Source: Streptomyces justiciae
GTDB lineage: Bacteria > Actinomycetota > Actinomycetes > Streptomycetales > Streptomycetaceae
Length of the DNA: 64,000 nt
NCBI RefSeq assembly: GCF_015163075.1
Contig: NZ_JADDXU010000013.1
Span: 240,092 to 304,091 of the forward strand
Reading direction: 5' to 3'
This document shows, in pieces, positions 1-9,710 of this stretch; position 1 is the stretch's first letter; every line of letters starts with the position of its first letter. Below the pieces are notes generated by a model. The model had not been told where the DNA came from. It made no database searches and was given only the letters and a program-made list of their open reading frames with translations. The translations under genes and the position numbers were made by a program.

Positions 1-812
1 GTGCCGTGCTGCGGCAGCGGCGGCCACAGCACGCTCGGAACGACCAGGTCCTCCAGGACCACCGCGGCCTGCTCGTTGAGATGGATCCGCTGCCGCAGGT
101 CGCGCAGCACGGTTCCGGGCTCGTCGAAGTCGAGCTCGATCCCGCCGAAGCCGAGCGAGCCGCCGCGGAACGCGAACATGCCTTGGTCGAGGTCGCGGCG
201 GAGCCAGTCGACCTGATCCCGCGCCTGCGCGATCGAGGAGATCAGCGTGATCTCGTGGACCGCGATCGCCGGCGCACCGAAGATCGAGCACGGTCCGACC
301 GAGATCGGCAGGTGCGGTTCGAGGTGGATCATCTGGCCGGCGTCGATCAGGAACGAGAAGTCCCGGCTGATCACCGAGTCGCCGGCGCCGGTCGAGAGCT
401 GCACGCCCGCGTCGGCGCCCTGTTTGGCCGGGTCGGGGTGCGCGCCGAGCAGGTCGGGCGGCACCGCGACCTCGAGCGGCAACACGTCGATCTGCACGGT
501 CGAGCCCCCGGCCGGGCCGATCGAGACGCGGAAGGCGGAGGTCCAGTCGGCCTTCGGCACGAACATGAAGCCGAGCGACGGGAACAGGTGACTGACCAAG
601 CGGGTACGCGCCGGCGGCGTTCCGGCCACCAGCGACAGGGTGCCGGTGAGGGTGACCGTGCCGTCCGGCCCGATCTCGGTGACCACGTCGTCGACCTCGA
701 TCGCCTCGGTGGCCTGGGCGGCCAGCCCGGCGCCGGTCGTGCTCGGCGGGAACGAGGTGTCGATCTCCGAGACCGGCCACGCGATGGCGGCGAACAGCTC
801 ATTGAGTCTCAC
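1..812 (-). CDS. Unknown protein, third gene of PLD operon (partial)
   Basis: The reading frame is open from a GTG at 812 leftwards off the window edge, giving at least 269 residues; the C-terminus lies outside the window. The GTG overlaps the stop of the upstream gene in a GTGA, so translation is very probably coupled. The visible part has no signal peptide or obvious membrane segment. It reads as a mostly beta-rich protein with stretches such as VDDVVTEIGPDGTVTLTG and FGGIELDFDEPG. I do not recognise the family. Co-transcription with a phospholipase-D-like and an FN3-like protein is the only functional hint. Confidence 0.75.
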   Translation of the reverse strand, partial: MRLNELFAAIAWPVSEIDTSFPPSTTGAGLAAQATEAIEVDDVVTEIGPDGTVTLTGTLSLVAGTPPARTRLVSHLFPSLGFMFVPKADWTSAFRVSIGPAGGSTVQIDVLPLEVAVPPDLLGAHPDPAKQGADAGVQLSTGAGDSVISRDFSFLIDAGQMIHLEPHLPISVGPCSIFGAPAIAVHEITLISSIAQARDQVDWLRRDLDQGMFAFRGGSLGFGGIELDFDEPGTVLRDLRQRIHLNEQAAVVLEDLVVPSVLWPPLPQHG

Positions 813-3667
813 GGCGCCTCCAGCCGGCTGCTCGGGTCGATGAACGTGGCGAACAGGTCGTCCGACTGCGCCCCGGCGATCTCGACGCCGATCGCTGCGA
901 TGAAGGTGGCGTCCCAGAGCAGGCTGGTCAGGGCCGAGGTCTTGTCGGTGAACTCGGCCGAGAGGGCCAACTCCGTGGCGTACGGCTGGGCTTCGAAGGG
1001 GGTGAACCGGCTGCCGACGGTGAACTTGCGGTCGAAAAGCGCCAGCCCCGCAGCCGGGTCCCGGAGCGCGACCGCGGCGTACTCCGGGGCCAGCCCCAGA
1101 TGTTCGGCCCAGAGCGCGATGCGCAGCTCCCGGATCCAGTTGTCGCCGTCGACGACCTGCTCGCGCATCGCGAAGACGTTGCACTCGCCGTCGGAGTAGT
1201 AACCGCGCCGGTTGGAGTTGGCCGAGCCGATGGCGGCGAAGGCGTCGTCGATGAGAAGCATCTTCGCGTGGACGTAGATCGACGGGAACGAGCCGCTGGA
1301 CACGGCGGCGCGCACCTTGTGCCCGGCCCGCGGGGTGCCCGAGGCAGCATCGAACAGCCGGGTGTCCTCCCAGCGCTCGACGTCGAGCCGGACACTTGTC
1401 GGGCTGGTGAATCCGGCGACCTGGTGGGTCGCACGCATCACCTCGCCGTCGACGGTGAGCCAGAACGGCGTCGCCGGAACCCGCTCGGGCGGCGCGACCT
1501 CGATCACGTTGGCGCCGGCGGTCACCGGCGCGGCCAGCCAGAGCCGGCCGGACGACGACTCCCGCGAGGTCGACGTGTGCGAGAACTTGCGGCGCAGGAT
1601 GCCGACTTTGACCCGGTCTCCCCAGGCCGCGCGCAGGTCGTCGATGAGCGCCTGCCGCCGGGGCATCCCGAACGGCTGGTCGGGGCTGGCCGGGATCGCG
1701 ATGATCAGCGGACCGGACACGTGCGCGGCGGCCGCCACGAGCGCGTCGGCGAATGCGGGCGGCGGGGTCAGGTACTGGTCCTCGAGGTAGAGGTACCGCC
1801 GGGCTCGGCCGATCGCCGCCAGCATCGTTTCCAGGATCGTGCTCTCCCCGGCCGGGGCATAAGGCAGTCCCCGGCCGGATCCAGCCAGCGGACGGTAGTA
1901 GGTGCGCGCCACCTGCACTACATCGGACCCGCCGGTGGGCAGGCGGTCGAGCGCGCCCGGCGCGTCCAGCCGCAGCGCCGTGCCGGCGACATGCTGCCAG
2001 CGCTCGGCGAACGTCTTCACCAGCTCGGCGGTGGCCGGGCCGTCGACCCGGGCGTGCACGTCGTGGAACGGCGATCGGGAGCCGTGTCCCGGGGTCTGCA
2101 GCCGGTCGGCGTTGAGGTCGATCCCGCCGCAGTAGGCGTGCACGCCCTCGTCGGTGCGGACCACCTGGATCTTCTGGTGGAACACACTGAACTTCCGGGT
2201 GGCGCCGAGCACGACCGAGGCGAGTGCGCCCGTGGTCACCGCCCGCGGGTTGTCGTCCACCTCGGCGTCCACCGGGTCGAGATGGGCCTCGACCCCGGCG
2301 ATCGCGCCGAGTGCCTGGATCGCGCCCTTGTTGAGCTCGAACAGCTTCTCGAGCAGCCCCTCCGGGTCGGTCGAGCCGTAGAACACCAGCCCGGCCAGGA
2401 ACTCGGCGTGCAGCAGGAAACTGATCTTGTTGAGTGTGTCGTCCGGCTGCAAGGCGGTCGCGACCAGCCCCGCCTGGGCCAGCAGGATCGCCGTGACCTG
2501 GGCGGCCGTCTGCACGTCACGCACCCAGCCAGGATTGAGCTGGAGCATCTCCAAGGCGAGGAACCGGGCCTCGCCACCGGCCGCGGCCATGTCGGTGGCC
2601 ACGTCGACCACCCGTCGCCGCGTTCCGGCGGCGGCCGGGCCGAGCACCACGTCGTGCTGCAGCGAGTAACCGGTCACGTAGAAGGAGCCCTCCGCCCCGG
2701 CGGTCACGGCCCGGTTGACCTGAGCGAACAGGTCGGCGTAGGTCGCCACCCCGTCGACGAACGGCAGCACGGTGTTCCCTCGCGTGAACCGGCTCAGTGC
2801 GGCCGACTGCTGCGGCGACAACCAGTCCTCCACCGATGCGACGCTGATCGTGGAGGTTGCTTCGGTGACTGGAACACGACCGTCGGGGTGAGCCGCGCCG
2901 TCGGCGCTCGCGATCGGCGAAGCCCCGGCCGACACGTCGAGCGTGGCGCCGGTGAGCCCGGCCCTGGTAGTGCCGAGCGCTGCCACCGCGTCGCCGAGGT
3001 GGGCCGCGCTCAGGGTCACTGGCGCGCCGCCGGCTACGGATATCGAGCGGCCGGTGGCCGGGCTCCCGCCCGGTTCGAGCACCCGCAGCGGTGCCGCCAG
3101 CCCCGCCATCGTCGCTACGAACGCCTGCCACGTCGGTGTGCCGAAGCTCAGGCCTTCGGCGTCGAACGCAGCTGCCAGATAGCGCAGCACCGAGAGGGTG
3201 TCCATGCCGGGAGCGGCGGGCAGGAGTGCGAACAGGCGCAGCTGTATCACCGTGACCGGGTTGCCGGCCAGCATGACCGGGTCCTGTCCCATCACCCCCC
3301 GCGGGTCCCCCTGCTCGGCGGAGGCATCGGTGGCATCGGTGAAGCGCAGCGCGACGACCGGGTTGCCCAGCGGCAGCCGCGTGCGCAGGGTGCCGAACTG
3401 TAGGACGTCCGCCGCGCTGCCCCACAGCCAGTGCACTGTGCTGCCGCTGGTCTGCGCGTGCCACCAGCGGCCGGAACCCGGGAACCGCAGCGTGGTCGCG
3501 AACCCGCTGCCCAGAAGCGCAGGGTGTTCGCAGGCAGGCCGGGCCGGGGTTCCGACGGCGCCCGGTCCGGACGGCGGGGCGAGTCGGCTCAGCCCCGGCG
3601 GCAGGTCGGACACCGTGGTGTGCGACCAGGTCAGGGCCGAGACGTCGGCGATCGGTGAGACGAGCAT
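809..3667 (-). CDS. Phospholipase D-like (HKD motif) protein, 952 aa
   Basis: A large protein with two HKD-type half-sites of the phospholipase D superfamily. The first, near residue 497, reads FHQKIQVV and is followed by CGGIDLN, a form common in eukaryote-like PLDs. The second, near residue 800, reads VHAKMLLIDDAFAAIGSANSNRRG and has the full HxK(x)4D(x)6GSxN pattern. Both catalytic His/Lys pairs are present, so phosphodiesterase or transphosphatidylase activity is plausible; the substrate is unknown. About 450 residues precede the first motif and are unassigned. No signal peptide is evident. The ATG at 3667 shares one base with the stop of the upstream gene (TGATG) and the stop overlaps the next gene in GTGA, so the three genes form a coupled operon. 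Confidence 0.85.
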   Translation of the reverse strand: MLVSPIADVSALTWSHTTVSDLPPGLSRLAPPSGPGAVGTPARPACEHPALLGSGFATTLRFPGSGRWWHAQTSGSTVHWLWGSAADVLQFGTLRTRLPLGNPVVALRFTDATDASAEQGDPRGVMGQDPVMLAGNPVTVIQLRLFALLPAAPGMDTLSVLRYLAAAFDAEGLSFGTPTWQAFVATMAGLAAPLRVLEPGGSPATGRSISVAGGAPVTLSAAHLGDAVAALGTTRAGLTGATLDVSAGASPIASADGAAHPDGRVPVTEATSTISVASVEDWLSPQQSAALSRFTRGNTVLPFVDGVATYADLFAQVNRAVTAGAEGSFYVTGYSLQHDVVLGPAAAGTRRRVVDVATDMAAAGGEARFLALEMLQLNPGWVRDVQTAAQVTAILLAQAGLVATALQPDDTLNKISFLLHAEFLAGLVFYGSTDPEGLLEKLFELNKGAIQALGAIAGVEAHLDPVDAEVDDNPRAVTTGALASVVLGATRKFSVFHQKIQVVRTDEGVHAYCGGIDLNADRLQTPGHGSRSPFHDVHARVDGPATAELVKTFAERWQHVAGTALRLDAPGALDRLPTGGSDVVQVARTYYRPLAGSGRGLPYAPAGESTILETMLAAIGRARRYLYLEDQYLTPPPAFADALVAAAAHVSGPLIIAIPASPDQPFGMPRRQALIDDLRAAWGDRVKVGILRRKFSHTSTSRESSSGRLWLAAPVTAGANVIEVAPPERVPATPFWLTVDGEVMRATHQVAGFTSPTSVRLDVERWEDTRLFDAASGTPRAGHKVRAAVSSGSFPSIYVHAKMLLIDDAFAAIGSANSNRRGYYSDGECNVFAMREQVVDGDNWIRELRIALWAEHLGLAPEYAAVALRDPAAGLALFDRKFTVGSRFTPFEAQPYATELALSAEFTDKTSALTSLLWDATFIAAIGVEIAGAQSDDLFATFIDPSSRLEAP

Positions 3668-6600
3668 CAGATCTCCCTGGACGCCGCGTGCAGCGGACCG
3701 GCCAGACGGGACGGGACGCCGTCAGCGCTCACCGCCAGCGCCCAGACGTGCAGGACCATCCCGTCCGGCGGCACCGTGACAGTGGCCGACGCCTGGTTGT
3801 CCGCGCCGCGTACAGCGGCCACCGCGGTCGCGACGGTGCCGGACGCGTCCCGCACCACCAGGCGGTCGATCGGCGCGAGGTCGGGCCGGTTGCGGATCGT
3901 CGCCAGTGACGCGGTCGCCGTGCCGAACGAGTTGTCGGCCGTGACGAACACGTACGGGTCGCCGTCGACGTCCGTGCAGTCCAGCCGGATGGTGGCGGTC
4001 CCGGCGGCCACGTCGAGTCCGAGCAGCAGCGGTGCCAACGCTCGTGACGGGGATGGCACGTGCATCACCACGCCGAGCATCTGGGCCGCCGCCGAGGGCC
4101 GTCCGGCAGCGTCCACGGTGCGCAGCCTGTAGAGCCAGCGGGACGGCCGGTTGGGCAGAGTGTCTTCGAACGACGACGACGGATCCAGTACGCCGAGCCG
4201 CTCGGCCGCCTCGTCCAGCCCGTCCAGCCGGGTGGCGGCGTAGGCCAGGAACCGGTCGGGCACCTGACGGGCCGCGTACCCCGCTCGCAACGCTGCCTGA
4301 TCGGCCGGCGAGAGCGCCCAGGCGACGATCGATCCGTCCGCGCGGACGAGCGAGATCGACCCGGGCTCGACCCGCAGCCGGGGGAGGACCGCCGACGCAG
4401 GGATCCGTTCGAGCAGCATCCGGGACACCCGAGCAGCCCCGGCCGGCACGTAGTCGGCCGGGCGGAGCACCCCGTGCACGGTGTCGCCGGCTTGCCGGCG
4501 CAGCGTCAGCGCGGGCACGTCGGCGAGGTCCACCGGCACCAGCGTGGGCCGGCCGTAGTAGCGGGCGGTGACCTCGTGAGCGGCCACCGTCGACTCGTTG
4601 CCGGGCCGGGGCGCCGGCTCCACTGCCGCCCGGCGGTCGGGCACATAGGACTCGGCGTCGGCGGCGGTCACCCCGAACGCGAGCCGCTGCCGCGGCACGG
4701 TGTCGCTCGTGGCCACGCCGGCCGGTCGGACCAGCTCGTAGGCTTCGACGTCCGACCCGCTCAGTGCCGCTCGGGGCACCACGTCGACCCGGTCATCCCA
4801 GTACTCCGGATCGAGCTCGGCCGACGTGGTCCGGTTGATCGTCAGTGGACCGGGTGCCGGCGACTGCGCCGGTGACACCGGGCTGGCCGTGAGCCGGAGG
4901 GCCACCGCGGTGCCGGCCGGGTGTCCGAGAACGCGGTACGCCAGGCCCAGCACCACGCTCACCCCGGCGAACTCGTCGGCGGCGATCGGCCGGCTCGCGA
5001 CGACCGGCAGGCTCCAGCCGTCCGGGACGGCGGTCGGGACGCCAGCGGGGGTGAGGGTGATCGCAGTCAGCGCCGAGGCGTGCCGGTAGACCCGGAACTC
5101 GGCCACATCGGGCGCGAGCTCGCGCTGCTCCGGTCCCCAGCCCCAGCGCAGGAGGACCACGTCGCCGCCGGCCGCGGTGGCCGCCTGCGCCGCCGTCAGG
5201 TCGGGGTCGCCGTGCTGCAGAAGCGTGACCTGCACGCCGGCGGGCGGAACGACCTGCGGGTCGATCGGCGCGGCAAGCGGTGGCGTGGTCGGCACGGGCG
5301 GGCGAACGTAGGTGCGCAGCGGAACGGGCGCGGCGACGGCGGGCCCGGACGGGCGGCCGATCGCATCGACCGAGCGCACCCGGTAGGTGACGTTCTCGCC
5401 GTAGGACAGCACGTCCGCCTCGAACAACTCGGTCACCTGCACGAGCCCGGTGTTGGAGGACGGCGCCGCACCGGCTGGCGGGAATGCGGCCAGCAGGTTC
5501 ATCCCCCACGCCGGCGTGTCGGAACCGGTCGGCGCGTTGCGGCCGGAAACCTGCATGCCGTCCCCGTCGGCGGGCGTGAACGCCTGGCCCGCCCAGCTGC
5601 GATCGAGCAGGTAAAAGGCGACCTCGGTCGGCGGGGCGCTCACCGACGGTGGCAGGAACGCCAGAGCGGCCGGGTCGATCGAGGGCGGCGCGGCCCAGAC
5701 CACCTCGAACCCGCGGCCGGTGTCCAGCACGCCGCGAGCCGCTGCACGCGCCGGGTCGGACAGGTTTGTCGCCCGAATCATCGAGGGCGGGTCGGGCGAT
5801 GCCGTCGGGCCGTACTCGATGTCGTAGATATTCTGTTCGACCGTGACCGGTTCGTCGGGCTTGAGCCCGGCGTGGAGTGGCCGCAGGACAATGCCGGACA
5901 CCGCCAGGTCGCCCTCGACCACCACCATGTCGACCGCGGTGCCGAAGTCGAGCACGGTGCGCCGGTCGCTCGTGGCCGACACCGAGGCGACCACCGTGCC
6001 GTTGCGCGATCCCCGGGCAGACACCTGCCCGCGGGCCTGTAGTTCGAACAGCACCCGCCGGCTCGGGTTGTCCAGCGCCAGCTGAAGGCGCTTGAGTTCA
6101 AACCCCTTGCGGAATGTCGACGGCGAACCACCGAAGGTCTCCACGGCGACGACCGTGCACGGCCGGTCGGTCCACACCGACGCGTCACCCCAGCGGAAGG
6201 AGCGTGGCAGCCGGTAGCCGCGGGGTACCGTGTGCAGGTCGAACATCTGCTCGTCCCGGTCACTACGGGGCACCGAGCCGACGATCCGGTAGTCGTAACG
6301 ACGCCCGGGAGTCAGCGAGTCGCGGTCCAGATGCGCCAGGCCCCAGCCCCGCCGCCACGGCGCGAGCAGGGTCGGTGCAACCGCCAGCCCGTAGGGCGAG
6401 ACGTCCCAGTCGTCGCCGCCGGCCCCCGGTTTCTCGGACATCACGCGCATCGCCGGCACACCACCGGGCCGGCGCAGCGCCGCATCTGCGTACCGGGTGA
6501 CGTCGCCGAAGTTACCCGCGATGACCTCGGGCGCGGCCCGGCCGTCGGCCAGCGCCCGGCCGTCGGCGGCGCTCGGCACCGTGGCATTGACCGAGCCGAA

Positions 6601-7128
6601 CGGCACCTGCAGGTTCTTCACGATCGGGGTGAGGCCGGTCCACTGTTTCTCGTCCGGGACGTCGCCGCAGACCTGCGCGGTCGCCTTGCCGAATCCGGTG
6701 ACCAGCCAGACGATGCCGAGGTCGGTGCCGCGCAGGATGACGGTGGGCCCGGGGAACGCGGCACCGGCCACCACCGTCCCGTCGTCGGTGCCGACGAACG
6801 CCGCCCGCGCCTGCGGCGAGGTGATCCAGACGACGCTGTGCCGCCGGACCAACTCGATGCGGTAGGTCCACAGCGCCTTCGGGTCGTCCGGATCCCGGGA
6901 CTGCGCCCAGATCACGGCGTCGGGCAGCCAGACCCGCCCGAGCTGGCGGGCTTCGGCCAGCTGAGCGGCGGTCAGGTTGAGGCAGAACTGGTCCTTCTCA
7001 CCGCGGGCGTTGCGCCGGTAGATCGTGAACCCGTCCAGCGAATGACCGGTCGGCCACGGTGGCGACCACAGTAGATGGATGCCGTCGAGTTTGCCGCCGT
7101 CCAGGCGGGAGATCGCGTGCAGCCTCAT
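3667..7128 (-). CDS. Large FN3-like beta-sandwich protein, 1153 aa
   Basis: First intact gene of the leftward operon. Sequence blocks such as TYRVRSVDAIGRPSGPAVAAP and LYRLRTVDAAGRPSAAAQ resemble the end strands of fibronectin type III repeats. A central block around residues 330-430 looks like another beta-sandwich (inference). There are no catalytic motifs that I recognise, no signal peptide and no membrane segment. A scaffold or binding role beside the PLD-like enzyme is possible but unproven. The ATG lacks a convincing Shine-Dalgarno and overlaps, as ATGA, the stop of a preceding minus-strand frame. That suggests a once-upstream gene whose 5' part may have been lost at the junction with the decayed zone. 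Confidence 0.7.
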   Translation of the reverse strand: MRLHAISRLDGGKLDGIHLLWSPPWPTGHSLDGFTIYRRNARGEKDQFCLNLTAAQLAEARQLGRVWLPDAVIWAQSRDPDDPKALWTYRIELVRRHSVVWITSPQARAAFVGTDDGTVVAGAAFPGPTVILRGTDLGIVWLVTGFGKATAQVCGDVPDEKQWTGLTPIVKNLQVPFGSVNATVPSAADGRALADGRAAPEVIAGNFGDVTRYADAALRRPGGVPAMRVMSEKPGAGGDDWDVSPYGLAVAPTLLAPWRRGWGLAHLDRDSLTPGRRYDYRIVGSVPRSDRDEQMFDLHTVPRGYRLPRSFRWGDASVWTDRPCTVVAVETFGGSPSTFRKGFELKRLQLALDNPSRRVLFELQARGQVSARGSRNGTVVASVSATSDRRTVLDFGTAVDMVVVEGDLAVSGIVLRPLHAGLKPDEPVTVEQNIYDIEYGPTASPDPPSMIRATNLSDPARAAARGVLDTGRGFEVVWAAPPSIDPAALAFLPPSVSAPPTEVAFYLLDRSWAGQAFTPADGDGMQVSGRNAPTGSDTPAWGMNLLAAFPPAGAAPSSNTGLVQVTELFEADVLSYGENVTYRVRSVDAIGRPSGPAVAAPVPLRTYVRPPVPTTPPLAAPIDPQVVPPAGVQVTLLQHGDPDLTAAQAATAAGGDVVLLRWGWGPEQRELAPDVAEFRVYRHASALTAITLTPAGVPTAVPDGWSLPVVASRPIAADEFAGVSVVLGLAYRVLGHPAGTAVALRLTASPVSPAQSPAPGPLTINRTTSAELDPEYWDDRVDVVPRAALSGSDVEAYELVRPAGVATSDTVPRQRLAFGVTAADAESYVPDRRAAVEPAPRPGNESTVAAHEVTARYYGRPTLVPVDLADVPALTLRRQAGDTVHGVLRPADYVPAGAARVSRMLLERIPASAVLPRLRVEPGSISLVRADGSIVAWALSPADQAALRAGYAARQVPDRFLAYAATRLDGLDEAAERLGVLDPSSSFEDTLPNRPSRWLYRLRTVDAAGRPSAAAQMLGVVMHVPSPSRALAPLLLGLDVAAGTATIRLDCTDVDGDPYVFVTADNSFGTATASLATIRNRPDLAPIDRLVVRDASGTVATAVAAVRGADNQASATVTVPPDGMVLHVWALAVSADGVPSRLAGPLHAASREI

Positions 7129-7558
7129 CGCGGCGCCCGTGTCGGACTGGTGGAGAAAGTCATGGCACGCTCCGCCCAGCGTTGATGTGCCAGTCGGTGT
7201 GGAGCCAGTCGGTTCGGCTCAACTACTGTATCCGTCACGGAATGCGCAACGCCAGAAGTCCTACCCATGTGGACGGTGACACGGGCCCGGACCGCCGATA
7301 GGGCGGCTATTACAGGTTGCAGAAGGCCGTGAACAGGGCATCTCCGTTGTATGGCTGGGGTATTGAGGGCCGAGCTGATGTGAGTGGAAACTGGGTCAGG
7401 TGGGGCTGGGTGATGCAGCCCCACCCAACGCAGATTTCGGCGGCTGTACGCCAGAGGCATTCTGGGCGCACTCGTCTGTACACCTCTGGGCGGGCGCCCC
7501 GTGTATCAGTACGCTCGGTGGTGGGCCTATCGCACTCGGTGTGCTTCGAGGGGGCAGC
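7129..7558. other. Intergenic junction, 430 bp
   Basis: No convincing gene. A minus-strand frame (7125-7460) ends in an ATGA overlap with the FN3-like gene, but its sequence is not protein-like beyond the last few residues; only those could be the tail of a truncated upstream gene. The stretch separates the intact leftward operon from the rightward remnants and may be a recombination boundary. A Shine-Dalgarno-like GAGGGGG lies just before 7559. Confidence 0.4.
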
Positions 7559-8032
7559 ATGCTGGATCAGCCGCTGGTCGCGCTGGCGTCGGCGGCCGGG
7601 GCCGCTGTGGCCTCGGCAGCGGGCACGGACGCCTGGCAGGGCTTGCGTCAACGCGTGGCTCGGATCTTGGGCCATGGAGACGGGGCAGAGGGCGTTCTGC
7701 TGGAACGACTCGACGGGTCCGTCGTCGAGTTGGAGCGTGCTGGATCTGAGGGGCGGGAACTAGCCCGTGCGAGGTTGGTGGCCGTCTGGCAGACTCGCTT
7801 TCACGATCTCCTGGAGGACGCCGACAACGAGGACCGTGCGCAGTTGGTCCGGCATCTCAACGAGCTGGTCAGGTACGGGCAACAGTCGTTTGGCGGGGTA
7901 GCTGCCGGTGATGGCGGACTCGCCGTCGAGGGAACGGTCGACATCCGCGCCGATCGGGGGTCGGCTGCTGCTGGCGTGATGGGCGGCGTGGCGATCGGAA
8001 ACCCTCAGAGGCCGGGCCCGGGGCACACCTGA
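7559..8032 (+). CDS. Small NB-ARC/TPR companion protein, 157 aa
   Basis: The ATG at 7559 is preceded by GAGGGGG at good spacing; the frame continues upstream, but the N-terminus MLDQPLVALASAAGAAV and the ribosome site favour this start. An Ala-rich amphipathic N-terminus is followed by a helical segment (GREVARARLV-like, FHDLLEDADNEDRAQLVRHLNELV) and a glycine-rich tail ending GVMGGVAIGNPQRPGPG. From memory, small proteins of this layout often sit directly upstream of NB-ARC/TPR genes in Streptomyces, as here. Function unknown. The downstream partner is broken, so this gene may be an orphan. Confidence 0.6.
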   Translation: MLDQPLVALASAAGAAVASAAGTDAWQGLRQRVARILGHGDGAEGVLLERLDGSVVELERAGSEGRELARARLVAVWQTRFHDLLEDADNEDRAQLVRHLNELVRYGQQSFGGVAAGDGGLAVEGTVDIRADRGSAAAGVMGGVAIGNPQRPGPGHT

Positions 8033-8043
8033 CGACCCCCGGA

Positions 8044-8918
8044 GCCACCCCGGCGATCTTTGAGTTCACAGGCCCTGCGATCAACGCGCACCACCACAGC
8101 GTCGCCGCCCACAGCATCAACCGCTTCGACTACTACGCAGCGCCGTCGGCGCCGCTGGTGTGGCCGCATGCCGTCGGCGTCGTTCCGCGGCAAGCGGAGT
8201 GCTTCCAACACCGTGACGCGGTGGAGGTGCTGGAGCGTGCGGTAGCCGGAGGTGGCACCGCAGTTCTGTGCCAAGTCCTTTCCGGGACAGGTGGTGTTGG
8301 CAAGACCCAGCTGGCCGCGCACTACGCGCGCTGTTCTTGGCGAGACGGGGCCGTGGACCTCGTGGCCTGGGTCACCGCATCGAGCCGCGAGTCAATCGTC
8401 AGCTCTTACGGGCGTCTTGGGGCAGACGTGGCGGCAGGGGACCTGCGCGATCCCGAGCAGGCAGCCGCATGTTTCCTGGCGTGGGCCGAGACGACCGATC
8501 GCCGATGGTTGATCGTGCTTGATGACCTGGCCGACCCCGCTGACCTTCGTGGCCTTTGGCCACCCGCCAGCCCCGGTGGCCAAGTGCTGATCACCACCCG
8601 CCGCCGAGATGCGGCCCTCCGCGGACGAAGCCGCGTCCATATCGACATAGGTCTGTTCACTCCTGCCGAGGCGGCGAGCTATTGCTGGCCGACCGGCTGC
8701 GCGTGATGGGGCCCGAGCATCCTCACACCTTCTCCGCACGCCGCCATCTCGCCCATTGGATTGGCAGGGTCGGCGACCCCGTCGGCGCAGCCACAGCCCT
8801 TGTCGAGTTGCTTGCTGATCAGTTGCGTGTGCTTGGGCCGCAGCACCCCGAGACTTGGGCCACAGAAGACAGTCTTGCCTTCTGGCGTGCGGAAGTGGAC
8901 CGTGGGCGTCCGACGTAG
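8044..8918 (+). pseudogene. NB-ARC/TPR protein remnant with internal deletion
   Basis: One frame (to 8706) encodes TPAIFEFTGPAINAHHHSV and then an NB-ARC core: P-loop GTGGVGKTQLA, Walker B WLIVLDDLADP, and GQVLITTRRRD. At about 8675 the coding sense jumps to another frame that gives tetratricopeptide sequence (LLADRLRVMGPEHPHTF, LLADQLRVLGPQHPETW) ending at 8918. Family members normally have several hundred residues between these parts. The gene has therefore suffered a large internal deletion with a frameshift. No ATG/GTG start lies at the expected N-terminus; the first in-frame start is GTG 8158. Intact relatives are NTPase-type regulatory or defence proteins. Confidence 0.7.
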
Positions 8919-8921
8919 CCG

Positions 8922-9090
8922 GCCTTCGCCGCCCTCACCCGCTGGTGGGGAGAGGAGCGCGTCCGTGTACTCACGATCGTCACGTTTTCCGGGGCCTCGC
9001 CTCGACCGCCTTCGCACCCCTGACGGCCACCGTCGGCGAACACCTCAGCTGGCGCACCACGTACGTCGTCCTGGCAGGCAGCGATGCGGC
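8922..9090 (+). pseudogene. MFS transporter fragment
   Basis: Conceptual translation gives FAALTRWWGEERVRVLTIVTFSG and, after a frame change near 8990, GLASTAFAPLTATVGEHLSW then RTTYVVLAG. This combination is characteristic of the cytoplasmic-loop/TM region of major facilitator superfamily exporters. Only about 55 residues are left, with no start and no remaining membrane domains, so it is a decayed fragment. Confidence 0.55.
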
Positions 9091-9189
9091 AGCGCACCAC
9101 TCTTATCTGGCTCTTCGGGAAGTCCGTCACACCGTTCCCCGGCTCATTCGCGACCATCTACGTCTGCCGGCGCATCATCACCACTCTTG

Positions 9190-9408
9190 GCAGGCCACGA
9201 CTTCGACTTCACTGGCGTCAGCTTCGACAGTGGGGATCCCTCAGAAGCCGTGCTCTCTGGTGGCTCGGTGAGCTTCAGCGAGGCTGTGTTCTGTGGCGGC
9301 TCTGTCAACTTCTCTGATGCAGAGTTCTCTGGCGCCGCGGTCAGTTTTGAGCAGGCGGGGTTTACCTGCGGTCTCGCACTGGGATGCGTCGGGCAGGGCT
9401 GCAACTGA
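9190..9408 (+). pseudogene. Pentapeptide-repeat protein fragment
   Basis: The frame encodes about seven degenerate repeats of the form (A/S)xFxG GSVxFSxA, for example SGGSVSFSEAVFCGGSVNF followed by SDAEFSGAAVSFEQAGF, and then a stop. This matches the C-terminal repeat zone of Streptomyces pentapeptide-like proteins. No start codon or N-terminal half is attached, so the piece is a remnant. Confidence 0.55.
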
Positions 9409-9494
9409 ATGCCGCTCACCCTGCATGCACGGAGGCATGAGAACACTGCACCCGGAGCGCATCCTGCGCCAGAACCGGGGAGCGCTGGCAGGCT

Positions 9495-9710
9495 CTGACC
9501 CCGTTGGAGCGTCGGCGGATTCGAGTTTGGTTGAAGCAGGCTGCCCGGCGTTGGGGCCTGTACGCGCTGATCATGGCAGGGGCACTGCTGCTGTTCGTGG
9601 TGCTGCCCTGGCTGATCTGGGAGGGGCCCGTACAAGCTCGATGCCGACCATCTGGACGAGACCAAGCTGAAGGAGCAGTCGGGAGCGCTCGTCACTGGAT
9701 TGCGTACACC
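9495..9710 (+). pseudogene. Membrane-protein N-terminal fragment
   Basis: The frame LTPLERRRIRVWLKQAARRW leads into one hydrophobic segment, YALIMAGALLLFVVLPWLIW. After a frame change near 9627 it continues as GPYKLDADHLDETKLKEQSG and then ALVTGLRT. This resembles the N-terminal anchor of the same pentapeptide-repeat membrane-protein family whose repeat end lies just upstream, but the order is inverted (C-terminal piece first). The homology stops near 9710, where a minus-strand gene begins. Confidence 0.5.

Noticed and set aside
1100..3403. Long plus-strand frame opposite the PLD-like gene
   Set aside because: It has no recognisable domain and a biased composition, and the minus strand carries intact HKD motifs and coupled gene junctions.
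7125..7460. Minus-strand frame upstream of the FN3-like gene
   Set aside because: The ATGA overlap is suggestive, but there is no ribosome site and most of the sequence is not protein-like.
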